Shown: positions 48,262 through 57,279, counted from the stretch's first letter. The stretch: DNA of 64,000 nucleotides from Rhodoferax sp. BLA1 (GCF_013416775.1 NZ_SZVI01000013.1:558001-622000); one strand, 5' to 3'. Notes: generated by a model from the sequence alone, not told the origin. Numbers and translations are program-made.

Positions 48262-49328
48262 CACAGGCTCCTGTTCTTTTGCCACACCAGGCGGTAATTC
48301 ATCAGTGTGTCGCAGGCCAGCAGGCAAAACAGCAGCAGGCCCTGGAACACACCGGTGAGGGATTTGGTGAGGCCCAGACGCGACTGCGCCAGCTCACCCC
48401 CAATGTAAAACATGCTCATCAGCAAAGCCGAGAACACCATGCCCACCGGATGCAGCCGCCCGACATAGGCCACGATGATCGCGGCAAACCCGTAACCGGC
48501 TGGTACATAGGGTGTGAGCTGGCCAATCGGCCCGGCCACCTCCAGCGCCCCGGCCAGCCCGGCCGCACCGCCCGAGATCAACAGCGCCGTCCACAAGGCC
48601 TTGCGCGAAGAAAACCCTGCATAACGCGCCGCCGCCGGTGCCAGCCCACCCACCTGCAGCGAGAAGCCCGCGCGGGTGCGAAACAAAAACACCCACAACC
48701 CAGCCACACCCAGCAACGCAAACAAGACCCCAATGCTCACACGTGAGCCGGTGAACAGGCGCGGAATACGCGTGACCGCCTCGAAGGTCTTGCTCTGCGG
48801 AAAGTTAAAACCCATCGGGTCTTTCCACGGCCCACCCACCAGATAACTCAGCAGCTGCACCGCCACATAGACCAACATCAGGCTCACCAGAATCTCGTTG
48901 GCATGGAATCGGTCTCGCAACAAAGCGGTGATACCGGCCCAGACCATGCCCCCCAGCATGCCCGCCAGCAAAATCGGCAACACGATCCAGGCACTGGTGT
49001 CCCGCTCAGCCAGCAGCGCCACCCCAGCGGCAAAAATCGCACCGATGATGTATTGGCCCTCTGCGCCGATGTTCCAGACATTCGAGCGGAAACACACGGC
49101 CAGCCCCAGCGCAATGATCAGCAGCGGTGTCGCCTTGACCAGCAGCTCACCCCAGGCGTAACCGCTGTTGATGGGCAGCCAGAAAAACATTTGCAGCCCT
49201 TTGACCGGGTCTTTGCCCAGCGCCACAAACATCAGCGTACCCATAAGCACCGTGATCACCAGCGCCAGCAGCGGCGAGGCAAAGGTCCAGATTTTGGATG
49301 GCTCGGGACGTGCTTCAAGCTTCAGCAT
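48261..49328 (-). CDS. Nucleoside ABC transporter permease 1 (NupP-like)
   Basis: 355 residues, BPD_transp_2 family with SNVWNIGAEGQYIIGA and GGLAPAAARYAGFSSRKA as landmarks. The ATG at 49328 lies inside the ATPase gene's 3' end (14-base overlap). It is slightly longer than permease 2, as in other nucleoside systems. Confidence 0.92.
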   Translation of the reverse strand: MLKLEARPEPSKIWTFASPLLALVITVLMGTLMFVALGKDPVKGLQMFFWLPINSGYAWGELLVKATPLLIIALGLAVCFRSNVWNIGAEGQYIIGAIFAAGVALLAERDTSAWIVLPILLAGMLGGMVWAGITALLRDRFHANEILVSLMLVYVAVQLLSYLVGGPWKDPMGFNFPQSKTFEAVTRIPRLFTGSRVSIGVLFALLGVAGLWVFLFRTRAGFSLQVGGLAPAAARYAGFSSRKALWTALLISGGAAGLAGALEVAGPIGQLTPYVPAGYGFAAIIVAYVGRLHPVGMVFSALLMSMFYIGGELAQSRLGLTKSLTGVFQGLLLFCLLACDTLMNYRLVWQKNRSL

Positions 49329-50892
49329 GACCCGCCCCCTGCACCACCACCCCCGACATCTCGGCCAGATGCGCCTGCACCTCCACATCCCACAAACCAC
49401 TCATCCATTCCCCAATCTTTTCAACCGTGGCCTCAGCCACTGGCACCGAGGGTGACAACTGGCCGCGTGCAATCACATGCAGCCTGTCACACACCTCAAA
49501 CAACTCGTCGAGTTCTTCACTCACCACCAGCACCGCACAACCGGCGTCGCGCATCGCCAGAATCTCGCCACGAATCTGCGCGGCGGCACCCACGTCCACA
49601 CCCCAGGTCGGCTGCGACACGATGAACAGCTTGGGTTTGGCATCAATCTCGCGCCCGACAATGAACTTCTGCAAATTGCCGCCAGAGAGTGAACGCGCCA
49701 GCGAACGCGGCCCACCGGCCTTGACCTTAAAACGGTTGATGATGTCGTCCGCCTGCGCCTCCAGCTGGTTGACCCGCACCCAGCCCCCCAGGAAACGCGG
49801 GTAGGCAATCGCTTCCTGGCGTGTCAACAACAGGTTGTGCGCCAAGGGCAAGGTCGGCACCGCACCCCGACCCAGCCGCTCCTCGGGCACAAAATGCAGA
49901 CCCAGCTTGCGCCGGCGCCCCGGGTGCATCGCCGCTACATCGATGCGGCCCATGCGCACACTGCCAGGTTTGGCGCGGGTGTCTTCCCCCGACAGGGCAC
50001 ACAACAGTTCTTTCTGACCATTGCCAGAGACACCGGCAATACCCACCACCTCACCGGCACGCACCTCAAACGACACCGCCTCCAGGTCGACCCCAAACTG
50101 GTCTTCACGCGCCAGCGTCAGATTGCTGACCCGCAGCACACTCGGGCCGGGGTCTTGTGCCCGGTGGGTCAGCTGCGGCGGCTCGGCGCCGATCATCAGC
50201 TTGGACAAGGAGGCATTGCTTTCCTGCGCCGGGTTGCAGACACCGGTGACCTTGCCACCGCGCAGCACGGTGCAGGCATTGCAGAGCTCGCGGATTTCAT
50301 GCAGCTTGTGGCTGATGTACAAAATGCTGCAGCCCTCGGAGGCCAGTTTCTTGAGCACCACAAATAACTTGTCGACCGCCTGCGGTGTGAGCACCGAGGT
50401 TGGCTCATCCAGAATCAGCAGTTGCGGGTTGGTCAGTAACGCACGGATGATCTCCACCCGCTGCATCTCACCCACACTCAAGGTATGCACCGGGCGCGAT
50501 GGGTCGATATCCAGCCCGTACTCAGCGGCCTTGACTTCGATGTTGCGGGTGACCTCGGCCAGGCTCAGGGTCTTGCTCAAGCCCAGCCAGACGTTTTCTG
50601 CCACGGTGATGGTGTCAAACAGGCTGAAATGCTGGAACACCATGCTGATACCCAGAGCCCGCGCCTCTTGCGGGTTTTTGATGTGCACCGGCTGGCCGTT
50701 GAACAGCACCGAGCCCTCGTCGGGCTTGACCGAGCCGTAGATGATCTTCATCAAGGTCGATTTGCCAGCGCCGTTTTCACCGAGCACCGCATGGGTTTCG
50801 CCGGGAAGCACCACCAGATTGACTTCACTGTTGGCCACCACGCTGGGGTAACGCTTGGTGATGCCGCTGAGTTGGAGTCGGGGAGTGGTCAT
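49315..50892 (-). CDS. Nucleoside ABC transporter ATPase, two ABC domains (NupO-like)
   Basis: 525 residues. The first ABC domain has GENGAGKST, a signature (LSVGEMQR) and LLILDEPTSVLTP. The second has a degenerate P-loop (GVSGNGQKE), a good LSGGNLQK signature and altered Walker B (KLFIVSQPTWGVD), the pattern of sugar/nucleoside ABC ATPases. It is first in the operon, divergent from xdhA. Confidence 0.94.
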   Translation of the reverse strand: MTTPRLQLSGITKRYPSVVANSEVNLVVLPGETHAVLGENGAGKSTLMKIIYGSVKPDEGSVLFNGQPVHIKNPQEARALGISMVFQHFSLFDTITVAENVWLGLSKTLSLAEVTRNIEVKAAEYGLDIDPSRPVHTLSVGEMQRVEIIRALLTNPQLLILDEPTSVLTPQAVDKLFVVLKKLASEGCSILYISHKLHEIRELCNACTVLRGGKVTGVCNPAQESNASLSKLMIGAEPPQLTHRAQDPGPSVLRVSNLTLAREDQFGVDLEAVSFEVRAGEVVGIAGVSGNGQKELLCALSGEDTRAKPGSVRMGRIDVAAMHPGRRRKLGLHFVPEERLGRGAVPTLPLAHNLLLTRQEAIAYPRFLGGWVRVNQLEAQADDIINRFKVKAGGPRSLARSLSGGNLQKFIVGREIDAKPKLFIVSQPTWGVDVGAAAQIRGEILAMRDAGCAVLVVSEELDELFEVCDRLHVIARGQLSPSVPVAEATVEKIGEWMSGLWDVEVQAHLAEMSGVVVQGAGHAEA

Positions 50893-51102
50893 GGACGGAC
50901 GCGCAAGATGTGTTTCAGAAAACCGAGCAAAGGTGGGCGGGAAATGATTTTGGACGGAAGTGTATTGAATAAACCGGGCCACTCAGCGCCCAAAGCAACA
51001 ATCAATTCGAAGCAAGGACAATGCCACCCTTGGCAAGGATCTTGCTCCAAACCTGCTAAAAACGCTCTTTTTACCTGACACCAACCTCCGCCTTGTGGCC
51101 CC

Positions 51103-52569
51103 ATGTTTATGCCCCATCCCGAGCTTTCCTTTGTGCACCGTGGTCAGATCATTCACTTGCGCGAGGTGCCACCCACGCGCACCCTGCTGCAACTGTTGCG
51201 CGACGACCTGGGCCTGACCGCCACCAAAGAAGGCTGCAACGAAGGCGATTGCGGCGCCTGCACCGTGGTGATCGGTGAACAACGTGGCGACCACCTGCAC
51301 TACAGCGCGGTCAACAGCTGCATCCGCCTGGCGCACTCCATCCACGGACTGGCGCTGTGGACCGCGCAGGACCTGAGCGCGGCCGACGGCACCTTGCACC
51401 CGGTGCAACAGGCGCTGCTCAACCAACACGCCAGCCAATGTGGCTTTTGCACACCGGGGTTTGCGATGAGCCTGTTTGGCCTTTACCAGAACCAGGTCTG
51501 CCAGGGCAAAACGGTGAGCCGTGAAGGTGCCCAGGAGGCACTCTCGGGCAACCTGTGCCGCTGCACCGGTTACCGCCCGATTCTGGATGCCGCACAGCAG
51601 ATGCAGACGCTGCCGCAGATGTTGATCGACGAGACCGAAATACTCTCAAAAATGGAGCAAATAGCCCATGTAAACAAAGGGCTGGAGGCCGATTTTTCCT
51701 ATAAATCGCCCACCACACTGGTTGAACTGCTGGCCCAGCGCGCAGCCCAGCCACAGGCGCAGATCGTGGCCGGTTGCACCGACGTCGGGCTGTGGATTAA
51801 CAAGTTGCACAAGGACTTTGCCCAGGTGCTTGATGTGACCCGGGTTGAAGAATTGCGCCAGATCAGCATCAACAACATCCATTTGCTCATCGGCGCGGCG
51901 GTGACGCTGACCGACGCTTTTGCCGCGCTGGCCCAGGATCGCCCTACCCTCTCGGCTTTTGCCAATCGTTTTGCCGGGGCACCGGTACGCAACTCGGGCA
52001 CGCTCGGTGGCAATGTGGCCAATGGTTCACCAATTGGCGACTCGATGCCGCTGCTGATTGCGCTGCAGGCGCGTGTGCAACTGGCCAGTGTGCGTGGCAG
52101 CCGCGAGCTGGCGCTGGAGGCGCTCTACACCGGCTACCGCCAGAATGTGATCGCCAGCGACGAGCTGCTGACCCAGATCATCGTGCCCAAGCCCGAACCC
52201 GAGGAACTGCTGCGGGTCTACAAAATCTCCAAACGCCAGGAAGACGATATTTCTGCGGTTTGCCTCGCGGTTCGACTGCAGGTACGGGACGGTGTGGTGA
52301 GCAAAGCCTCCATCGGCGTTGGCGGGGTGGCAGCCACCCCGGTGCGCGCCGTTCAGACCGAAGTGGCACTGACTGGACAAGCCTGGACTGCGGCCACGGT
52401 GGAGGCCGCTGCCACCACCTTGCGCCAAGAGTTCCAGCCGATCTCCGACATGCGCGCCAGCAGCGACTACCGCCGACAGGTGCTGGGCAACCTGATGCAG
52501 CGTTTCTGGTTGGAGAGCCAGGGGCAAACCCTTGTGACCCTGGCTGATCTGACGCTGGAGGGTCTATGA
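51103..52569 (+). CDS. xdhA: Xanthine dehydrogenase small subunit (2Fe-2S and FAD)
   Basis: 488 residues. N-terminal [2Fe-2S] ferredoxin domain (Cys45, 50, 53, 73), helical [2Fe-2S] domain (Cys113, 116, 152, 154), FAD-binding domain from about 195 with GAPVRNSGTLGGNVANGSP, and a CO dehydrogenase flavoprotein C-terminal domain. It passes electrons from the molybdenum subunit to NAD+. A repeat copy in the linker encodes NKGLEADFSYKS. It overlaps xdhB by 4 bases. Confidence 0.95.
   Translation: MFMPHPELSFVHRGQIIHLREVPPTRTLLQLLRDDLGLTATKEGCNEGDCGACTVVIGEQRGDHLHYSAVNSCIRLAHSIHGLALWTAQDLSAADGTLHPVQQALLNQHASQCGFCTPGFAMSLFGLYQNQVCQGKTVSREGAQEALSGNLCRCTGYRPILDAAQQMQTLPQMLIDETEILSKMEQIAHVNKGLEADFSYKSPTTLVELLAQRAAQPQAQIVAGCTDVGLWINKLHKDFAQVLDVTRVEELRQISINNIHLLIGAAVTLTDAFAALAQDRPTLSAFANRFAGAPVRNSGTLGGNVANGSPIGDSMPLLIALQARVQLASVRGSRELALEALYTGYRQNVIASDELLTQIIVPKPEPEELLRVYKISKRQEDDISAVCLAVRLQVRDGVVSKASIGVGGVAATPVRAVQTEVALTGQAWTAATVEAAATTLRQEFQPISDMRASSDYRRQVLGNLMQRFWLESQGQTLVTLADLTLEGL
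51646..51700 (+). repeat. Dispersed repeat copy inside xdhA
   Basis: AAAAATGGAGCAAATAGCCC, then ATGTAAACAAAGGGCTGGAGGCC and GATTTTTCC. It is in frame in the linker between the 2Fe-2S and FAD domains and encodes NKGLEADF, matching the LytTR regulator peptide. Confidence 0.85.
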
Positions 52570-54884
52570 GCACCACCACCCACAGCATCGGCCACACCGT
52601 GGCCCACGAAAGCGCCCGTGCACAAATCGCCGGTGCCGCGCCCTACATCGACGACCTGCCCGAGCTACGCGGCACCTTGTACGCCGCGCCGATCCTCTCC
52701 ACCGTGGCGCACGGCAAGATCAATGGCATCAATACGGCTGCAGCCCTTTCCCTGCCTGGGGTAGTTGCTATTGTTTTGGCGAGTGATGTGCCGGGAGACC
52801 CCATGCTGGCGGCGTTTGCCGGGGACGAGCCGGTGTTCGCCCGTGACACCGTCCATCACATCGGCCAGGTGATTGGCCTGGTGGTGGCCAACGACGTGAT
52901 GCTGGCCCGGCGTGCTGCGCGGCTGGTCAAGCTTGATATCACGCCCCTGCCCGCGATCCTGACGGTGCCCGACGCGCTGGCCGCCGAGAGTTATGTGTTG
53001 CCGCCGGTGACGGTGGCACGTGGGGATGCCGAGGCTGCGCTGGCTCGCGCGCCGCACCAACTCACAGGCACGCTCGAAGTCGGTGGTCAGGAACACTTTT
53101 ACCTAGAGGGCCAGATCGCCTACGCGCTGCCGCAGGAGCAAAACCAGTGGTTAATCTACAGCAGCAGCCAGCACCCCGGCGAGGTACAGCACTGGGTGGC
53201 GCATGCGCTGGGGCTGGACAACCACGCGGTGCGGGTCGAATGCCGCCGACTCGGTGGCGGGTTTGGTGGCAAGGAAACCCAAGCTGGCCATCTGGCGGTG
53301 TGGGCGGCGGTGGCCGCGGCCAAGGTGAAACGCCCGGTCAAGCTGCGGCTGGACCGCGATGACGACTTTTTAATCACCGGCAAACGCCACCCATTCAGCT
53401 ACCAGTACACCGTCGGTTTTGATGACACAGGCCGCCTGTGCGGCCTGAAACTCATGATGGCGGCGCACTGTGGTTTCAGCGCCGATTTGTCCGGCCCGGT
53501 GGCTGACCGTGCGATCTTCCACGCCGACAACGCCTATTACCTGCAGGATGTGGCCATCACCTCCTACCGCCTCAAGCTCCACACCCAGAGCCACACCGCG
53601 TTTCGTGGTTTTGGCGGACCGCAGGGCATGATCGTCACCGAAACGATTCTGGGCAACATCGCGCGCCAGCTCGGCCTCGATCCCTTGGCCGTGCGCTTGC
53701 GCAACCTCTACAGCGATGAGCCGCTGAACCCTGCCGAGCCAAACCTGCGCCGCGACACCACCCACTACGGCATGCAGGTGGAAGGCAATATCCTGCAGCC
53801 CTTGCTCTCAAGACTGGAGCAATCAGCCCAATACCAAAAACGGCTGGAGGCCATTTCGGCATGGAACAAGCAGCACCACACCTTGAAGCGTGGTATCGCC
53901 CTGACACCGGTCAAGTTTGGCATCAGCTTCACCGCCACGCTGTTCAACCAGGCCGGCGCGCTGGTGCATGTCTACCTGGACGGCAGTGTGCAGGTGAACC
54001 ACGGTGGGGTCGAGATGGGCCAGGGCCTCAACACCAAGGTGGCGCAGATCGTGGCCGACGAACTCGGTGTGACACTGCACAAGGTGCTGGCCACCGCAAG
54101 TGACACCAGCAAAATCCCCAATGCCTCGGCCACCGCAGCATCAGCAGGCACCGATTTAAATGGCCGCGCCGCGCAGTTTGCGGCGCGCCATGTGCGCGAC
54201 AACCTGGCGGCTTTTGTCGGCGGGCTCGACGGTGTGGGTGCGGGCGCGGTCACTTTTCAGGGGGGTCAAGTCTTCACCCCCACGTCCACGCGCACGTTCG
54301 ATGCGGTGGTGCAACTGGCCTACGCCAACCGCATCCAGCTCTGGAGCGATGGTTTTTACCGCACGCCCAAGATCCATTACGACAAAACCACGCTCAGTGG
54401 TCGGCCGTTTTATTACTTTGCGTATGGCGCCGCCTGCACCGAAGTCGCCATCGACACCCTGACTGGCGAGAACAAGGTGATACGTGTCGACATCCTGCAC
54501 GACGTGGGCCGCTCCATCAACCCGGGGCTGGACGTGGGTCAGATCGAAGGCGGTTTTGTGCAGAGCATGGGCTGGCTCACCACCGAAGAGCTGGTCTGGA
54601 ATGACAAGGGTTTGTTAACCACCCACGCGCCCAGCACCTACAAGATCCCGACGGCGGGTGACATCCCCGCCCATTTCAAGGTCGATTTGTGGGACGCGCC
54701 CAACACCGAGGACAACGTCGGTGGCTCCAAAGCCGTGGGGGAACCGCCCTTCATGCTCGCCATCAGTGTGTTTGAGGCGCTGCGCGACGCGGTGGCGCGT
54801 GCGCGGGATGATGGCAAGGTGGTGCAGCTCAACGCACCGGTGACACCGGAAAAACTGCTCAAAGCCCTGACACAAGCACGCTGA
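52566..54884 (+). CDS. xdhB: Xanthine dehydrogenase molybdopterin subunit
   Basis: 772 residues. GGGFGGKET, AFRGFGGPQG, the MGQGLNTK segment and near the C-terminus KAVGEPPFM with the catalytic Glu. It hydroxylates hypoxanthine and xanthine to urate at the molybdenum cofactor. Its ATG overlaps the xdhA stop. The cofactor-insertion chaperone XdhC, often next, is not present; the next gene is a regulator after a terminator. Two repeat copies lie within it. Confidence 0.95.
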   Translation: MSTTTHSIGHTVAHESARAQIAGAAPYIDDLPELRGTLYAAPILSTVAHGKINGINTAAALSLPGVVAIVLASDVPGDPMLAAFAGDEPVFARDTVHHIGQVIGLVVANDVMLARRAARLVKLDITPLPAILTVPDALAAESYVLPPVTVARGDAEAALARAPHQLTGTLEVGGQEHFYLEGQIAYALPQEQNQWLIYSSSQHPGEVQHWVAHALGLDNHAVRVECRRLGGGFGGKETQAGHLAVWAAVAAAKVKRPVKLRLDRDDDFLITGKRHPFSYQYTVGFDDTGRLCGLKLMMAAHCGFSADLSGPVADRAIFHADNAYYLQDVAITSYRLKLHTQSHTAFRGFGGPQGMIVTETILGNIARQLGLDPLAVRLRNLYSDEPLNPAEPNLRRDTTHYGMQVEGNILQPLLSRLEQSAQYQKRLEAISAWNKQHHTLKRGIALTPVKFGISFTATLFNQAGALVHVYLDGSVQVNHGGVEMGQGLNTKVAQIVADELGVTLHKVLATASDTSKIPNASATAASAGTDLNGRAAQFAARHVRDNLAAFVGGLDGVGAGAVTFQGGQVFTPTSTRTFDAVVQLAYANRIQLWSDGFYRTPKIHYDKTTLSGRPFYYFAYGAACTEVAIDTLTGENKVIRVDILHDVGRSINPGLDVGQIEGGFVQSMGWLTTEELVWNDKGLLTTHAPSTYKIPTAGDIPAHFKVDLWDAPNTEDNVGGSKAVGEPPFMLAISVFEALRDAVARARDDGKVVQLNAPVTPEKLLKALTQAR
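52735..52785 (-). repeat. Probable dispersed repeat copy inside xdhB (first)
   Basis: Plus strand GGCTGCAGCCCTTTCCCTGC, then CTGGGGTAGTTGCTATTGTT. It is the reverse orientation with AGCCCTTT and TAGTTGCTATTGTT blocks preserved. In frame. Confidence 0.55.
53807..53858 (+). repeat. Dispersed repeat copy inside xdhB (second)
   Basis: CTCAAGACTGGAGCAATCAG, then CCCAATACCAAAAACGGCTGGAGGCCATTT. It is in frame and encodes LEQSAQYQKRLEAIS; RLEA corresponds to GLEA of the other in-gene copies. Confidence 0.75.
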
Positions 54885-54921
54885 ATGGCCAGCCTGGGTG
54901 CACAGACCTGTCAGAAACGAA

Positions 54922-54943
54922 AAACGCCGCAGCTGCGGCGTTT
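54922..54943. terminator. Bidirectional terminator between xdhB and the Crp/Fnr gene
   Basis: AAACGCCGCAGCTGCGGCGTTT is a perfect 22-base palindrome between two convergent genes, 37 bases after xdhB and 19 after the regulator's stop. The minus strand continues TTTTCGTTTC. Confidence 0.8.
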
Positions 54944-54962
54944 GGATGGTTTGGGGCTGGAC

Positions 54963-55586
54963 TCAGAAACCGGCGAGAGAGCGCAAGGCACTCGGGTTGA
55001 CCAGGTTCAACACCCGACCCGAACCGCTGATCAGGCGTTTTTCACGCAGGGTGCGCAACACCCGCGAGAAGGTCTCGGGCGCAATACCCAGCTGGGCGGC
55101 AATGCTGCGTTTGCGCTGCTGCAGTTCCACCGCCAGATCACCCTTGGCGCCAAAACGGGCATGGCTCAGCAACCATTCGGCGCAACGTGCTTCGGCGTCT
55201 TTGGCCAGGCGGCTCATCGCAAATTCGGTTTGGCGGCGGTGCGCCATCGCCACATCGGTCAGCACTGCCTGGGCGGAACCGTGCATGTCAGCAATGGCTT
55301 TTTTGAAATCTTTGGTGGCCACCGAGCACAGTTGCAAGGGGGTGTCTGCCACCGCATCCACCAGATGCGGCAAACCCAGCACCACCGAGCTGGCGTCGAG
55401 CCAGCACGGGCCCTCCAACACACCAATCTGGTGTTCCATCTCCTCAGCGCCCATGACACCCAGCGCCACGCGACCAGACTCGATGTAACAAACTTGATCC
55501 GCCTCAAACCCGCGGCGCAGCAGGACTTGACCACGGTTAAGGGAGCGCATTTGCGCCTGCGGATTGATGGTGTGTACTGAGAACAT
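54963..55586 (-). CDS. Crp/Fnr-family transcriptional regulator
   Basis: 207 residues. N-terminal cyclic-nucleotide-binding-like domain (GQVLLRRGFEADQVCYIESGRVAL), long dimer helix, and a Crp-type helix-turn-helix (RSIAAQLGIAPETFSRVLRTL). The N-terminal Cys cluster of FNR is absent, so it does not carry an FNR-type 4Fe-4S cluster. The effector is unknown. The start is the ATG at 55586. An FNR-like site sits 36 bases upstream of it, suggesting anaerobic or self control. Confidence 0.9.
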   Translation of the reverse strand: MFSVHTINPQAQMRSLNRGQVLLRRGFEADQVCYIESGRVALGVMGAEEMEHQIGVLEGPCWLDASSVVLGLPHLVDAVADTPLQLCSVATKDFKKAIADMHGSAQAVLTDVAMAHRRQTEFAMSRLAKDAEARCAEWLLSHARFGAKGDLAVELQQRKRSIAAQLGIAPETFSRVLRTLREKRLISGSGRVLNLVNPSALRSLAGF

Positions 55587-55621
55587 GGGAGTGACTGTGC
55601 CGTAATCCCAAGTTGACAACC

Positions 55622-55635
55622 TTGAGATAGATCAA
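55622..55635. promoter_or_regulatory. FNR/Anr-type binding site upstream of the Crp/Fnr gene
   Basis: TTGAG-ATAG-ATCAA matches the consensus TTGAT-N4-ATCAA at 9 of 10 positions. It lies in the 182-base divergent gap between the Crp/Fnr gene and the oxoguanine-deaminase-like gene, 36 bases before the former and 133 before the latter. Confidence 0.6.
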
Positions 55636-55768
55636 ACAAGACCTGATTTGACGCGAAACAACCACATCTTCACCCACAACGTCGGGCTTCTGCCTGCTTT
55701 GCCCAGCATCGGGACCACGCCGTTGATGCGAACATGACCCCCTTTGAACTCCACCGATTCCGACGACC

Positions 55769-57211
55769 ATGCCGACCCTGCTGATCCACAACGCCCACTG
55801 CATCGCCACCTTTGACAACGCCGATCCCCTGGCCGCGCGCGAGTTGAAGGACGCCTCGGTGTTCATCCGTGGCAACACCATCGAAGCCATCGGACCAGCG
55901 GCAGACCTGCCACACACAGCCGACGAGGTGATCAACGCGCGTGGCCACTTGGTGACGCCTGGCCTGATCAACACCCACCACCACATGACGCAGAGCCTCA
56001 CCAGGGCCATTCCCCAGGTGCAAAACGCCGAGTTGTTTGGCTGGTTGCGTGGCCTGTACCCGATCTGGGCTGGGCTGACACCCGAGATGGTGCGGGTCAG
56101 CACCCAGATCGCAATGGCCGAGCTGCTGCTGAGTGGCTGCACCACCAGCAGCGACCACCTCTACATCTACCCCAATGGGGTGCGGCTGGACGACAGCATT
56201 GAGGCAGCACAAGCCATTGGCATGCGTTTTGTGGCCAGCCGGGGCAGCATGAGTGTGGGCCAGTCGCAAGGTGGATTGCCGCCCGATGCCGTGGTCGAGA
56301 ACGAGGAGGCCATCCTCAAAGACACCCAGCGCCTGATCGAGACCTGGCATGACCCACGTCATGGTGCGATGGTGAATGTGGCGGTGGCGCCGTGTTCACC
56401 GTTCAGCGTAAGTCAAGACCTGATGCGCCAGTCGGCCCTGCTGGCACGCAACTACCAGGTTCGACTGCACACCCACCTGGCCGAGAACGACCACGACCTG
56501 GCCTACAGCCGCGAGAAGTTCAACTGCACCCCTACGCAATACGCGCAAGACCTGGGCTGGCTCGGCCCCGATGTCTGGCATGCCCACTGCGTCAAGCTCG
56601 ACGAGGCTGGCATCAGCCTGTTTGCCGCCACCCGCACCGGTGTGGCGCACTGCCCATGCAGCAACATGCGCCTGGGCTCGGGCATTGCACCGATCCGCAA
56701 GATGCTCGATGCCGGTGTACCGGTGGGTTTGGGGGTGGACGGCAGCGCCAGCAACGACGCGGCGCACATGGTCCTTGAGGCGCGCCAGGCCTTGTTACTG
56801 GCGCGTGTGGGGCGTGCCATGTTGCCGCCAGAAACACGGACCCAGGCGGACGGTTCACAGCGCACTTTTTTTGGCTGTGATCTGGGGCCAGCCGAGATGA
56901 CCGCGCGTGACGCGCTGACGATCGCTACACGCGGTGGCGCACAGGTGCTGGGTCGGCCCGACATTGGCCACCTGGCGGTGGGCATGTGTGCCGATCTGGC
57001 TTTGTTTGATCTGGAGACGCTGGCATTTGCCGGTGCGGCGGTGCATGACCCGGTCGGCGCACTGTTGTTGTGCGCCAGCCCGCAAGCGGCTTACACCATC
57101 GTCGATGGCACCGTTGTGGTGCGAGAAGGGCAGCTCAGCACGCTGGAACCGGGCCCGTTGGTCGAGCGGCACAACCAACTGGCCCGTCAACTGGCTAATT
57201 TGGTGCACTGA
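55769..57211 (+). CDS. 8-oxoguanine deaminase-like amidohydrolase
   Basis: 480 residues of the TrzA/AtzB-like amidohydrolase group. PGLINTHHHMTQSLTRA (metal HxH), THLAEND, HAHCVKL and GVDGSASND are visible, matching the metal ligands. The closest functional subgroup I recognise is 8-oxoguanine deaminase, formerly annotated hydroxydechloroatrazine ethylaminohydrolase; isoguanine or other purines are possible. The purine neighbourhood supports a purine substrate. Confidence 0.85.
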   Translation: MPTLLIHNAHCIATFDNADPLAARELKDASVFIRGNTIEAIGPAADLPHTADEVINARGHLVTPGLINTHHHMTQSLTRAIPQVQNAELFGWLRGLYPIWAGLTPEMVRVSTQIAMAELLLSGCTTSSDHLYIYPNGVRLDDSIEAAQAIGMRFVASRGSMSVGQSQGGLPPDAVVENEEAILKDTQRLIETWHDPRHGAMVNVAVAPCSPFSVSQDLMRQSALLARNYQVRLHTHLAENDHDLAYSREKFNCTPTQYAQDLGWLGPDVWHAHCVKLDEAGISLFAATRTGVAHCPCSNMRLGSGIAPIRKMLDAGVPVGLGVDGSASNDAAHMVLEARQALLLARVGRAMLPPETRTQADGSQRTFFGCDLGPAEMTARDALTIATRGGAQVLGRPDIGHLAVGMCADLALFDLETLAFAGAAVHDPVGALLLCASPQAAYTIVDGTVVVREGQLSTLEPGPLVERHNQLARQLANLVH

Positions 57212-57220
57212 GACGTGCTG

Positions 57221-57279
57221 CGTTTTATGCAGCTACCAGCCCTTGTTACATAAGGGCTAGAGGCATAAAAGGCTTGAAC
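57221..57279 (+). repeat. Dispersed repeat copy between convergent genes
   Basis: CGTTTTATGCAGCTACCAGC, then CCTTGTTACATAAGGGCTAG and AGGCATAAAAGGCTTGAAC. AGCCCTT...AAGGGCT can form a hairpin in the 67-base gap between the deaminase and livF stops, where it may act as terminator. Confidence 0.85.

Noticed and set aside
49315..50892. Degenerate second P-loop of the nucleoside ABC ATPase as a sign of decay
   Set aside because: A weakened second nucleotide site is normal for this ATPase family, and the frame and signature are intact.
24025..57279. CRISPR array as explanation for the recurrent short repeat
   Set aside because: Copies are kilobases apart, in both orientations, diverged from one another and often within coding frames; there are no regular spacers and no cas genes.
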